Assembly (NCBI GenBank): GCA_028819475.1
Contig: JAPPLJ010000041.1
Coordinates: 1 to 64,000 of the forward strand
Direction of reading: 5' to 3'
DNA length: 64,000 nt
Source: Rhodospirillaceae bacterium
Lineage (GTDB): Bacteria; Pseudomonadota; Alphaproteobacteria; Bin65
The translations under genes and the position numbers were made by a program. Under the pieces are notes generated by a model. The model saw nothing but the letters and a program-made list of their open reading frames with translations. It searched no databases and was not told where the DNA came from. Of this stretch, positions 51,027-59,426 are shown piece after piece (positions within the stretch are counted from its first letter, which is position 1; each line of letters begins with the position of its first letter).

Positions 51027-51665
51027 TCAGGCCGGCTCCGGCGGCTTCCGCATCATCCCGGCGAGCCGGGCGGTTTCCACCCCGATGCCGCCCGTTTCGA
51101 GATGGCGCGCCGCGTTCAGCCGGGCTTCGTCGGTCCGGTTCTGATTCAGCTTCCAGGTTCCGTCGACAGAATCCACGATCAGTTCGATCGGCAGGATCGC
51201 GCGCATCATCGCCTGCAGGTGCCGGTCGGGCACCTTCGATGTCCGCCAAGGCGGCTTGGGCAGGAGCCGATGCTCGAATTGCGCCGCGAGCGCTTCCAGA
51301 TGGGGGCGCAGGGTCTCCTCCGGACGAAGCCGCAGCCGGCCCCGCAGATGGACGGCCACATAGTTCCAGGTCGGGACCAGGTCGTTGCCGGCTTCGTACC
51401 AGTCGGGCGAAACGTAGCCATCGGGGCCGCTGACCGCCAGGACGGCCGGCCGTTCTCCCTTCATCAGGCAGCGTGCGATCGGGTTCGACCGCACGAGATG
51501 GGCATGGACGGCCCCACCGTCCGCGGCCAGCAGGAAGGGTATATGGCTGAGCAAGGGCCCGGCAGCGTCGCCTGCGTCCACGGCCAGCGTGCCGAACGAC
51601 CGCGCTCTTGCGAATGCCAGATTCGCGTCGCGGGAAGCCTGTCGAAATGCCGAATTTGGGTGCAT
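51027..51665 (-). CDS. PaiB-type FMN-binding negative transcriptional regulator
   Basis: This 212-residue split-barrel flavin-binding protein has the PaiB signatures LLSHIPFLL, HLVRSNPIAR, YVSPDWYEAGNDLVPTWNYVAVH (in two overlapping parts) and the C-terminal LNQNRTDEARLNAA. In Bacillus PaiB represses protease and sporulation genes; in other bacteria it is mostly uncharacterised. The ATG at 51665 gives MHPNSAF. There is no obvious partner gene beside it. Confidence 0.88.
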   Translation of the reverse strand: MHPNSAFRQASRDANLAFARARSFGTLAVDAGDAAGPLLSHIPFLLAADGGAVHAHLVRSNPIARCLMKGERPAVLAVSGPDGYVSPDWYEAGNDLVPTWNYVAVHLRGRLRLRPEETLRPHLEALAAQFEHRLLPKPPWRTSKVPDRHLQAMMRAILPIELIVDSVDGTWKLNQNRTDEARLNAARHLETGGIGVETARLAGMMRKPPEPA

Positions 51666-51846
51666 TAGCCAGCCGTCACGGGTATCGGAATGGTGGGCAC
51701 CGCCCTTTCGGCACCCGGATGTTTCCTGCCTGGGCTAACCAGGCGCGCAGGTTGGCGCAGTGTTTCCGTTTTCGCGGTTTCCCGCGCCCGCAAATTTGTC
51801 GCCTGCCGTCCGGGCTGTCCGCCGCCGCCCGATCGTCGTCGGCAGG

Positions 51847-51978
51847 CTACTCTGTCGGCTTCCACACTTGGGCGCCAATCCGCTCAGGCGTCTTTTGCGA
51901 TCCGCCGGGAATAGAGGCAGCCAGGATCGGCAGGGCGGTCGTCTCCTCGATGTCTTGCATCGCGCCGACGCGAATATC
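51847..51978 (-). pseudogene. 3' fragment of an Lrp/AsnC-family regulator gene
   Basis: Read on the minus strand, this frame gives DIRVGAMQDIEETTALPI and then runs on for about 25 residues to a TAG at 51847. The intact Lrp/AsnC protein at 56654-57115 ends DISASFVMEDIKETTALPI, and the underlying DNA matches at roughly 84% over 37 bp by hand. The rest of a regulator gene is missing; the sulfatase coding sequence begins right beside it. It looks like the stump left by a recombination event. Confidence 0.55.
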
Positions 51979-51982
51979 CGGT

Positions 51983-53587
51983 TCAGGCTTCGCCCGTCTG
52001 GAGCGGCGAGCGATCCTGCAATTCGAACAGTTTCCAGGCCATGCGCTCCATGAGGTCTTTGCGCACGGCCCGGTGTCCGGCGTCGTCCCACAGGTTCGCG
52101 ATCTCGCCGGGATCGTTGTCGAGATCGTACAACTCGCCGAAGTCCTGGCCTTCCCACAGGGTCATCCGCCAGCGCCGGTCCTGGAAGGTGCGGACGCGGA
52201 CCGAGCTTGTCAGGCCCATATAGGGCCGGGCCGTTTGCTGTTCGATGACGAGGCAATCGTGCTCCGATTCGCCGCCGGCCAGAACGGCGGCGAGGTCCTG
52301 GCCCTGCATGCCGTTGAACGGTGCGAGGCCGGCCCGCGCCAGAATCGACCGGGCAATGTCCAGGGAGCTGCACAGAGCATCGGTCGAGACCGGGCGGTCC
52401 CTTGCGGCCGGATCGGACCAGAGAAACGGGACACGGATCAGGCTCTGATAGTGCAGCGGCCCTTTCTGCACGATGCCGTGGTCGCCCATCCAGTCGCCAT
52501 GGTCGCTCGTAAAGACGACGACCGTGTTTGCCGCGAGCCCGAATTCTTCGAGCGCCGCCAGCACGCGGCCGATACAGTCGTCGATCAGCGCGATCATGCC
52601 GTAGGTGACGGCGACGATCTGCTTCGCTTCGGCTTCGTTGACCGCGTAGGGCAGCACCCAGCGCCGGTCGGCGACGCCGGTCTCGAACTCCCGGTGCATG
52701 GCCGCCAGCGCCGGCGTCTGGTCGTGGGGCCGGTGGTAGAAACTCTCCGGCAGCGCTATGTCGGCCGGATTGTACAGGTCCCAATACCTTCCCGGCGGCG
52801 TAAAGGGATGGTGCGGATCGGGAAACGAGCATTGGACAAAGAAGGGCGCCCGGGCGCCCTCGGCCGCGTGCTTCTCCAGATAGTCCACGGTCATGTCCGC
52901 GATGTAACTGGACGGGTACAGCGCCTCCGGAATGCGCGTCCGGCGGCATTGGGGCGCGTCGTATCGCGGATCGGGCAGCGGGTTTTCCCGGCTGCGATAG
53001 CTGTCGGAATCCGGGAGGCGCCGCTCCAGCCAGCGCGAATAGTGGCCGCGCACGCTGTCGCCGTGCCAGGTGCAGAGCCGGAAGCTGTCGAAGCCGTAGA
53101 AGTCTCCTTCGGCTTCGTCGGTCGCGGGATCGTCGCATTCGTCGGCACGCAGTTCGCGGTCGTAGGCGGGCCCCTTGCGCAGGTCCCGGTCCGCTTCACT
53201 GAGATCCGGCGGCGGCGCTTTGAGTCCCTCCGGCCATTCGGTGGCAAAGGCCTTCTCCTGGCCGGTGAAGTTCTGCAAATGGGCCTTGCCCATCAGCGCT
53301 GTCCGGTAGCCGGCGCGCTTCAGCAGGTGGGTGAAGCAGGTCGCGTCGAGGCCGAGCGGGATGCCGTTCATCCGCACGCCGTGCAGGCTCGGCATCCGGC
53401 CGGTCAGGATCGTTGCCCGGTTCGGCATGCAGATCGGCGACGCGACATAGAACCGGTCGAACCGCGTGCCGCGCGCCGCGATCGAATCGATGTGCGGCGT
53501 GCGCAACAGGGGGTTGCCGGCGCAGGACAGATGATCCGCCCGCTGCTGGTCGGTCATGAAAAACAGGAAGTTCGGGCGCTCGATCAT
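51983..53587 (-). CDS. Type I sulfatase
   Basis: This 534-residue alkaline phosphatase-superfamily sulfatase hydrolyses a sulfate ester. The formylglycine-forming site CMPNR (Cys53, Arg57 in CXPXR) is intact, with metal ligands in the N-terminal MTDQQRADHLSC and in VFTSDHGDWMGDHG. No signal peptide is present, which implies a cytoplasmic enzyme that acts on an imported sulfated compound. It is divergent from the TRAP receptor gene at 53780, so the transporter may supply its substrate. It abuts a fragment of an Lrp-type regulator gene. Confidence 0.9.
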   Translation of the reverse strand: MIERPNFLFFMTDQQRADHLSCAGNPLLRTPHIDSIAARGTRFDRFYVASPICMPNRATILTGRMPSLHGVRMNGIPLGLDATCFTHLLKRAGYRTALMGKAHLQNFTGQEKAFATEWPEGLKAPPPDLSEADRDLRKGPAYDRELRADECDDPATDEAEGDFYGFDSFRLCTWHGDSVRGHYSRWLERRLPDSDSYRSRENPLPDPRYDAPQCRRTRIPEALYPSSYIADMTVDYLEKHAAEGARAPFFVQCSFPDPHHPFTPPGRYWDLYNPADIALPESFYHRPHDQTPALAAMHREFETGVADRRWVLPYAVNEAEAKQIVAVTYGMIALIDDCIGRVLAALEEFGLAANTVVVFTSDHGDWMGDHGIVQKGPLHYQSLIRVPFLWSDPAARDRPVSTDALCSSLDIARSILARAGLAPFNGMQGQDLAAVLAGGESEHDCLVIEQQTARPYMGLTSSVRVRTFQDRRWRMTLWEGQDFGELYDLDNDPGEIANLWDDAGHRAVRKDLMERMAWKLFELQDRSPLQTGEA

Positions 53588-53779
53588 CTGTATTTCCCGG
53601 CTGGCGGCGCCTTTCGCTCAGCGCATCTCCGCCTCCCCCGGCCGGTATCGGATTGAAGCCCGGACACGCCGCACGTAGTATCCCTCACGGCACAGGCAGG
53701 CATTCGCTCTTTCGCTCCGGTTCCGAAGCAGCGATTGGTTCTCGGCGATAGGCCTGTCGCCTTCAGGGAAGGAATCTTC

Positions 53780-54799
53780 ATGTCCACAATGCCCAGGTCT
53801 GTCGCGTTCGCGGGAGTTGCGCTTGCCGCCTTGTGCGGCGCGTCCTCCGCCCAGTCGGTCACGCTCAAATTCGCCTCGATGGCGCCGGAGCGCAACCCGA
53901 TCAACCAGTGCGGCCCTGTCGCCATCATGGAGGCGATCACGAAACGCACCGGCGGCAAGGTCAAATTCACCCGGTTCTTCGCCGGCACCGCGCTGTCCCA
54001 TCCGCTGCGCCAGTATCAGCAGCTCGCCAAGAATGTCACCGACATGTCCCAGGGCGTGCTGACCTACACGCCGGGCCGGTTTCCGCTGACCAGCCTGGCG
54101 GCCCTGCCCTTCCTGATGAAAGACAATGTCGCCGGCGCGCGGGCGGTCACCAGGGTCGTGCAGGCGCACTTGCAGAACGAATTCAAGGACATCCATCTGC
54201 TCGCCATCGTCGTTCCCGCGCTCTACCAGATCCACCTGCGCAAAGAGATCAAGACGATCGACGACATGAAGGGCCTGCGCCTGCGGGGCGCCGGCCGCGT
54301 GCACCAGATGGTGCTGAAGGCGCTGGGTTCGGTGCCGGCGCAACTCCCCGCGCCGCGCATCTACGAGAGCCTGTCGAAGGGCGTGATCGACGGCGCGCTG
54401 TTCCCGTGGTCGGGCATGCTGTCGTGGAAAATCGGCGAAGTCACGAACTACAGCCTCGGCGTGACGCTGAACGGCGCGACGATGTTCCTGGGCATGAGCA
54501 AGAAGGCTTACGACGGCCTGCCGGCGGATGCGAAGACGGTGATCGATTCCGACTTCACCGGCCCGAAGCTGGCGGCCTGGAGCTCCAGCTGCTGGACGCC
54601 GGTCGACGCCAAGGGACTGGCCATCGCCAAGAAACAGAACAAGGTGGTCATGGCAGACGCCGCGCTGCAGGCCGACTTCCGTAAGCGGCTGGCCGGCGTC
54701 AGCGAAGCCTATGTCGCCGGGCTGGAAAAGAAGGGCCTGCCGGCGCGGAAAATCCTGGCGGCGATGAAGAAGGCCATCGCCGAAGAAGAAGCGAAATAG
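53780..54799 (+). CDS. dctP: TRAP transporter substrate-binding protein (DctP), system 2
   Basis: This 339-residue periplasmic receptor has a signal peptide at residues 1-24 (cleavage after SSA). It contains LKFASMAPERNPINQ, IDDMKGLRLRGAGRVHQM with the conserved ligand-binding arginine, and LSKGVIDGALFPWSGMLSWK. ATG at 53780 is preceded by AGGGAAGGAA. It is divergent from the sulfatase gene and followed by dctM and dctQ in the less common order P-M-Q. Confidence 0.88.
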   Translation: MSTMPRSVAFAGVALAALCGASSAQSVTLKFASMAPERNPINQCGPVAIMEAITKRTGGKVKFTRFFAGTALSHPLRQYQQLAKNVTDMSQGVLTYTPGRFPLTSLAALPFLMKDNVAGARAVTRVVQAHLQNEFKDIHLLAIVVPALYQIHLRKEIKTIDDMKGLRLRGAGRVHQMVLKALGSVPAQLPAPRIYESLSKGVIDGALFPWSGMLSWKIGEVTNYSLGVTLNGATMFLGMSKKAYDGLPADAKTVIDSDFTGPKLAAWSSSCWTPVDAKGLAIAKKQNKVVMADAALQADFRKRLAGVSEAYVAGLEKKGLPARKILAAMKKAIAEEEAK

Positions 54800-54813
54800 A
54801 AATGGACGCTACG

Positions 54814-54843
54814 CCGGGCCGGACGGGCCTCCGTCCGGCCCGG
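54814..54843 (+). terminator. Perfect 13-bp hairpin between dctP and dctM
   Basis: CCGGGCCGGACGG (54814-54826) and CCGTCCGGCCCGG (54831-54843) form a perfect stem with a GCCT loop, 14 bp after the dctP stop. No U-run follows. It probably stabilises or partly terminates the receptor transcript. Confidence 0.6.
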
Positions 54844-54879
54844 AGCGACCCGGCCCTGCCCTAACCCCGGCCGATCGAC

Positions 54880-56181
54880 ATGGCGCCCGCCGCCGGCCTT
54901 GCCGGTCTGGCAATCCTGCTCCTCCTGATCGCCTTGCGGATGCCGATCGGCCTTGCGCTTGGCGTCGTCGGCATCGGCGGCACCTGGGCATTGCTGGGCT
55001 GGGACACGCTGGTGTTCGCCCTCGGCTCAGCGCCGGTCGAGGCGATGAGCAACTTCACGCTCTCGGTCCTGCCGCTGTTCATTTTCATGGGCATCCTGGC
55101 GGTGAAGGCCGGGTTCGCCGAGTCGCTGTACAAGGCGGCCTACGCTTTCGTCGGCCATCGCAGGGGCGGCCTCGCCATCGCCAGCATCGTCGCCTGCGGC
55201 GGCTTCGGCGCGGTCAGCGGCAGCAGCCTCGCCACGGTCGCGGCGATGGGCAAGCTCGCGGTGCCGGAAATGCTGCGCTACGGCTACAGCCGGCCGCTGG
55301 CGGCCGGATCGGTCGCGACGGCCGGAACCGTCGCCATCCTGATCCCGCCGTCGCTCCCTATGATCATCTATGCGCTGCTGACCGAAGTGTCGATCGGCAA
55401 GCTGTTCGCCGCCGGCATCCTGCCGGGCATCCTGGCGGTGCTGCTCTATTCGCTGACCACGGTCGTCTGGATGTGGGCGAGGCCCCAGGACGGACCGGCC
55501 GGCGAACGCATGGCCTGGATCGACCGCTTGCGCGCCCTCGGCGGCGTGTGGGGCGTCGTCTCGATCTTTCTTCTGGTGCTCGGCGGTATTTTCGGCGGCC
55601 TGTTCTCGCCGACCGAGGGCGCGTCTGTCGGGGCGGCCGGCGCGCTGCTGCTCGGCATCCTGTCCGGCAAGATCGGCTGGCGCGCCTTTGTCGACGCTGT
55701 CTCCGAAACCGTCGTGCTGACCGCCGCGATCCTGTTTGTCGTGATCGGCGTATCGCTGTTTTCCTTCTTCGTCACCGGCGCCCATTTTCCGCAGTTCCTT
55801 TCGGAAACCGTCGGCAACCTCGACCTGTCGAAATATCTGGTCCTGGCGATCGTCGTTCTGCTGCTGATCGTGCTCGGCTGCTTTCTCGACGTGATCGCCA
55901 TCGTCTTCGTCACCACGCCGGTGCTGTTCCCGATCATGCGCGATCTGGGCTTCCACCCGGTGTGGTACGGCATCGTCACCATGATGGTCGTGGAGTTCGG
56001 CGCGGTGACGCCGCCGATCGGGATGAACATATTCGTGCTGGCGAAACAGCTGCCGCAGGTATCGGCGGCGCAGGCGTTCAAGGGCATCGCCCCCTATCTG
56101 GTCGCCGATACGTTGCGCCTGCTCCTGATCGTCGCCTTTCCGATCATCGTCTTGTGGCTGCCGGGAGTGTTTTTCCAATGA
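54880..56181 (+). CDS. dctM: TRAP transporter large permease (DctM), system 2
   Basis: This 433-residue permease of standard length has about twelve helices. Signature stretches are LRMPIGLALGVVGIGGTW, GGFGAVSGSSLATVAAMGKLA (split as GGFGAVSGSS and TVAAMGKLAVPEM), ILIPPSLPMIIYALLTEVS and PPIGMNIFVLAKQLP. It couples solute uptake to an ion gradient. Its stop overlaps the dctQ start (ATGA). Confidence 0.92.
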   Translation: MAPAAGLAGLAILLLLIALRMPIGLALGVVGIGGTWALLGWDTLVFALGSAPVEAMSNFTLSVLPLFIFMGILAVKAGFAESLYKAAYAFVGHRRGGLAIASIVACGGFGAVSGSSLATVAAMGKLAVPEMLRYGYSRPLAAGSVATAGTVAILIPPSLPMIIYALLTEVSIGKLFAAGILPGILAVLLYSLTTVVWMWARPQDGPAGERMAWIDRLRALGGVWGVVSIFLLVLGGIFGGLFSPTEGASVGAAGALLLGILSGKIGWRAFVDAVSETVVLTAAILFVVIGVSLFSFFVTGAHFPQFLSETVGNLDLSKYLVLAIVVLLLIVLGCFLDVIAIVFVTTPVLFPIMRDLGFHPVWYGIVTMMVVEFGAVTPPIGMNIFVLAKQLPQVSAAQAFKGIAPYLVADTLRLLLIVAFPIIVLWLPGVFFQ

Positions 56182-56657
56182 GGCGCGGGCCGCGGCTGCT
56201 GCTGGCCGGAATGGCGGCGCTCGCCGGCGTCGCGATCGTCGGCCTGATGACCCTTACCGTGCTGGATATTGCCGGCCGGAACCTGAAGCTGTTCTACCTT
56301 GTCGGCGTCATCGAGATATCGACGCTCACCATGGTGCTAATGGCCTATTTCGCCTTCTCCCACACCTTCGTGAAAGACGGGCATATCTCGGTCGACCTGT
56401 TCACGACCCGTCTGTCCGACCGCACGAATGCCCGCCTGGACGCCGTCTGGCTGATCGTGGCCGGCCTGTTCTTCGCCGTGCTCGCCTGGCCAGTCCTCGG
56501 GCACGGGCTGGAGCTGCACGAAGCCGGGGAACGCACCACCAACATGGAGTGGTCGCATCTCGTCTTCGCCGTCCCGTCGTTCGCCGGGATCGTCGTGACG
56601 GCGGCGACCTGCATCGTCCTGGGCACGATCCGTCTCATTCGGACGACGCGGAACTAG
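56178..56657 (+). CDS. dctQ: TRAP transporter small permease (DctQ), system 2
   Basis: This 159-residue, four-helix membrane protein contains the DctQ core VGVIEISTLTMVLMAYFAFS with FVKDGHISVDLF. The ATG at 56178 overlaps the dctM stop. Its own stop overlaps the convergent Lrp-type regulator stop by 4 bp. It completes the second TRAP system. Confidence 0.86.
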   Translation: MRRGPRLLLAGMAALAGVAIVGLMTLTVLDIAGRNLKLFYLVGVIEISTLTMVLMAYFAFSHTFVKDGHISVDLFTTRLSDRTNARLDAVWLIVAGLFFAVLAWPVLGHGLELHEAGERTTNMEWSHLVFAVPSFAGIVVTAATCIVLGTIRLIRTTRN

Positions 56658-57115
56658 ATCGGCAGTGCCGTCGTCTCCTTGATGTCCTCCATGACGAAAC
56701 TGGCCGAAATGTCCGAGATCGGGACCTTCGCGATCAGGCGCTTGTAGAACCGGTCATAGCCCGTGACGTCCGCGACCCGCAGCCGGAGCACATAATCGAT
56801 ATCGCCGGTCATCCGGTGGGCGCCCTGGATCTCCGGCAGCGTCCGAACCGCTTCCTCGAACTTGGCGAGCCAGCCCTCTTCATGGGCGCTGGTGCGGATG
56901 ATGACGAAGACCGACAGGCCGAGACCGACCGCGTCCGGGTCGATCAGCGCGACGCGCCCGCGGATGATCCGCCGCTCCTCCAGCTGCTTGACGCGCCGCC
57001 AGCAGGCGTTGCGCGACAGGTTCGTCCTGGCGGCCAGTTCATCCATACTGACCGACGCGTCCTGTTGCAGACAACGCAGAATTCTCAGGTCAGCTTCATC
57101 CAATTCATGGCTCAT
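56654..57115 (-). CDS. Lrp/AsnC-family transcriptional regulator
   Basis: This 153-residue regulator has an N-terminal AsnC helix-turn-helix (LDEADLRILRCLQQDASVSM, then LAARTNLSRNACWRRVKQLE) and a C-terminal RAM ligand domain (VFVIIRTSAHEEGW to FVMEDIKETTALPI). ATG at 57115 gives the standard short leader; two perfect palindromes lie just upstream and are likely self-operators. It is convergent with the TRAP genes and divergent from a DUF6356 gene. A partial copy of its 3' end lies at 51847-51978. Confidence 0.9.
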   Translation of the reverse strand: MSHELDEADLRILRCLQQDASVSMDELAARTNLSRNACWRRVKQLEERRIIRGRVALIDPDAVGLGLSVFVIIRTSAHEEGWLAKFEEAVRTLPEIQGAHRMTGDIDYVLRLRVADVTGYDRFYKRLIAKVPISDISASFVMEDIKETTALPI

Positions 57116-57116
57116 C

Positions 57117-57160
57117 TTGGGATGATATCCCAACATTCGGGAAAAATCCAAGAAACTTGG
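57117..57160. promoter_or_regulatory. Palindromic operators between the Lrp-type regulator and DUF6356 gene
   Basis: TTGGGATGATATCCCAA (57117-57133) is a perfect inverted repeat with 7-bp arms and a 3-bp centre. CCAAGAAACTTGG (57148-57160) is a second one with 5-bp arms, and the two share the CCAA/TTGG half-site. Centres are 29 bp apart, close to three helical turns, as expected for cooperative Lrp/AsnC binding. Confidence 0.6.
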
Positions 57161-57239
57161 GACATCTGCTCCGGGTGCGCCTGTTACACTGAAGGAAGAA
57201 TGATCGGCCGCGTGCGGCCCGACGAGCGGAGCCAGAAAC

Positions 57240-57488
57240 ATGCGCCAGCAGGAAGCGAGCATCCCGGCGCGATCGTTGCTGAGCGCATTCCGCGATCATC
57301 CGGCCAGCGTCGGCGAGACCTACCCGGAACATATGGCGTTTGCGATGCGCTTCGGCGCCCGGTTGTTCTGCGCCGGCGCCGCCGCTTTCGTCCATGCCCT
57401 CATCCCGGCACTGTTTGAGACCACAGCGAGCGACACGGTCAAGGCGATGCACGCCGAAATCGAGGGTCGGGGCCGCACAAACGGCTGA
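57240..57488 (+). CDS. DUF6356 family small protein
   Basis: This 82-residue protein is recognised by HPASVGETYPEHMAFAMRFG and AGAAAFVHALIPALFETTAS, the conserved core of DUF6356. One amphipathic or membrane helix (residues 42-60) is likely. ATG at 57240 has GGAG upstream. It is divergent from the Lrp-type regulator and may be controlled by it. No function is known to me. Confidence 0.75.
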   Translation: MRQQEASIPARSLLSAFRDHPASVGETYPEHMAFAMRFGARLFCAGAAAFVHALIPALFETTASDTVKAMHAEIEGRGRTNG

Positions 57489-57509
57489 GACCGGCGCGCC
57501 CGCACGCAC

Positions 57510-58133
57510 TCAGCGGATTTGCGCAACCGCCCGGTCAATTTTCCGGCAGAACGCCTTGAGGCGCGCCTCGTCGAGCGCCGCCACGCCGTAAAGGCTCAAC
57601 ATCTCGAAGGCCGCCTGCGGCGCGCAAGCCTTGAGGATCGCCCCCTTCAGGACTCGCTTGACCGGCTGCCGCAGGAACAGGCGGTCGATTTTCCACGGTG
57701 ACGTCATCGTCGTGATCGCCAGGCAGGATTTGAGGTTGCCCAGCGCCGGCGTGATGGCGCCCGTCTCGGCTACACTGTCGAAGGCGACGCCGGGCGCCCA
57801 CACCCGGTCGAACCAGCCCTTGAGCAGCGCGGGCATCCCGAACCACCAGGTCGGAAAGACGAGGATCAGCGTCTCCGCACGTTTCAGCCGGGCGGTTTCC
57901 CCGCCGACAGCGCTATCGTCGAATTGGCTGAAATAGCTCGCCCGCTCGGCGGCGGTGAGCGCGGCCTCGAAGCCGCATCCGTAGAGATCCAGGTGCTCAT
58001 AGGACACGCCGTTCGCCGCGAGGCCGGCTTCGACCCGGCCGACAAGGTGATGGCACAGGCTGTCCTTCAGCGGATGGCAGGAGACGATCAGGCAGTTCGG
58101 TTCGGCGTTCCGCAGCGTTCGGGCCTCGGCCAC
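57510..58133 (-). CDS. Flavodoxin-fold NAD(P)H quinone oxidoreductase-like protein
   Basis: This 207-residue flavodoxin-like protein is of the MdaB/KefF/NQO family (PF02525). Its phosphate-loop strand is CLIVSCHPLKDSLCHHL, the flavin loop is LVFPTWWFGMPALLKGWFDRVW, and GNLKSCLAITTMTSPW follows. It probably reduces quinones with two electrons from NAD(P)H. The short C-terminal helix fits the small subfamily. The intradiol-dioxygenase-like gene lies 48 bp upstream on the same strand. Confidence 0.86.
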   Translation of the reverse strand: MAEARTLRNAEPNCLIVSCHPLKDSLCHHLVGRVEAGLAANGVSYEHLDLYGCGFEAALTAAERASYFSQFDDSAVGGETARLKRAETLILVFPTWWFGMPALLKGWFDRVWAPGVAFDSVAETGAITPALGNLKSCLAITTMTSPWKIDRLFLRQPVKRVLKGAILKACAPQAAFEMLSLYGVAALDEARLKAFCRKIDRAVAQIR

Positions 58134-58181
58134 TTTTTTCGTCTCCTTTGCCCGGCGCCGGGCGCTCCCGCAATCGACGCG

Positions 58182-58814
58182 TCAGGCCGGGGCCAGCACG
58201 AAATCGAATCGCGCCCGCCAGTGTCCGCCGACCCTGTCGAGGCGCAGCAACAGTTCGTCGCGATAGATGAAATCCCGGCTGTTGGCCTCCCGCAGGTCTG
58301 GAAAATAGAGCTGGGTGGTCAGCAGGCGCGTCTTCTCGCCCTGCACCTTGACGTGAAAATGCGGCGTCCGCCCGGTGTAGTGGCCGGGCCGGACGGTCTT
58401 GAACCGGAACGCGCCGGCGGCGTCGGTAAACTGATGGCCGCGATAGCGGAAACCGCTGTTGTCGTACCGGCCGCGCTCGTCGCAATGCCACAGGTCGACA
58501 ACCGCGCCGGGCACGGGGCGGCAGTCGGACATCAGTACGAGCCCCTGAAGGACCAGCGGTTCTCCGCCGGAGTCCGGCTCAAGCAGCCTGGTGCGCCGCG
58601 GCGTCGACGGCGTGTAAAACGGCCCCGCAGTCCGCCCGACCGTACCGGGCGTGCATGCCGCAGGCGGCGCGAGACCGAGGCCGCGATCGGCCGCCGGCCC
58701 CCTAAATTTGTATCCGAGAGTCGCCGAACGGGCGCCGGGCGGCAACAGCGCTGCGGCCGCGCCGGCCGCGAGCCCGGCCGTTACGGTTCGGCGTGTCAAG
58801 CTGCGGTTCGACAT
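58182..58814 (-). CDS. Intradiol dioxygenase-like protein with Tat-type signal
   Basis: This is a 210-residue exported protein. The N-terminus LTRRTVTAGLAAGAAAALL resembles a twin-arginine signal, and cleavage is expected near residue 30. The beta-sandwich core holds the intradiol Fe(III) ligands Tyr117, Tyr146, His152 and His154 (CDERGRYDN and GHYTGRTPHFHV). Cytoplasmic intradiol enzymes cleave catechols; exported short versions are little studied. ATG at 58814 follows AGGAGAAG. Confidence 0.86.
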   Translation of the reverse strand: MSNRSLTRRTVTAGLAAGAAAALLPPGARSATLGYKFRGPAADRGLGLAPPAACTPGTVGRTAGPFYTPSTPRRTRLLEPDSGGEPLVLQGLVLMSDCRPVPGAVVDLWHCDERGRYDNSGFRYRGHQFTDAAGAFRFKTVRPGHYTGRTPHFHVKVQGEKTRLLTTQLYFPDLREANSRDFIYRDELLLRLDRVGGHWRARFDFVLAPA

Positions 58815-58949
58815 CGACTTCTCCTATCATATTCGAGGTCCGGACGCATTTCCGTTCACGGCATAGCCGGACCGGCGGATTCGGGATCGAGTTCCCCAGC
58901 GCTCCGGACTAATGTGGGCGAAGATTCTCCTGTCTTGAAAGAAACGACG

Positions 58950-59390
58950 ATGCCGGCCGAATCCATCGCTTACCTGAATCCGCCGAACACCTGCCCGGCC
59001 CAGGGCCTCTACTCTCACGCCACCGCCGTGCCCGCGGGCGGCACGCTGCACATCGCCGGCCAGCTATCGGTCGGGCGCAACGGCAGCGTGGTCGGCAAGA
59101 ACGATTTCGACGCCCAGATGCGCCAGGTGCTCGAAAATCTGGGCGCGGTCCTCGAAGGCACCGGCCTCGGTTTCAACCATATCGTCAAATTCACGACCTA
59201 CCTGGTCCATGCACAGGATATCGAGCGGTTTATGGAGATCCGCGCCGAACTGTTTCCGGCGCTCTTCGGCGGAAGCCTGTATCCGCCGAATACACTGCTG
59301 ATCGTCGACCGGTTGGTGAAGGAGGAATTCCTGATCGAGATCGAAGCGATCGCCTATTCCGATCCGGAAGGCGCCATGCGTCAGCCCTGA
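58950..59390 (+). CDS. RidA/YjgF-family protein lacking the catalytic arginine
   Basis: This 146-residue protein has the RidA fold (LYSHATAVPAGGTLHIAGQLSV, then VLENLGAVLEGTGLGFNHIVKFTTY, each split here from the full motif) and ends LIEIEAIAYSDPEG. The arginine that deaminates enamines in RidA normally lies in an ART or SRT motif; here the aligned sequence is PPNTLLIV, with Asn. Classical imine deaminase activity is therefore doubtful, as in other Rid subfamilies. The ATG at 58950 is preferred for its family-length N-terminus. Confidence 0.85.
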   Translation: MPAESIAYLNPPNTCPAQGLYSHATAVPAGGTLHIAGQLSVGRNGSVVGKNDFDAQMRQVLENLGAVLEGTGLGFNHIVKFTTYLVHAQDIERFMEIRAELFPALFGGSLYPPNTLLIVDRLVKEEFLIEIEAIAYSDPEGAMRQP

Positions 59391-59426
59391 CCGCCGCCCG
59401 CTTCTGCGCAGGAACGACCTGCCGGC

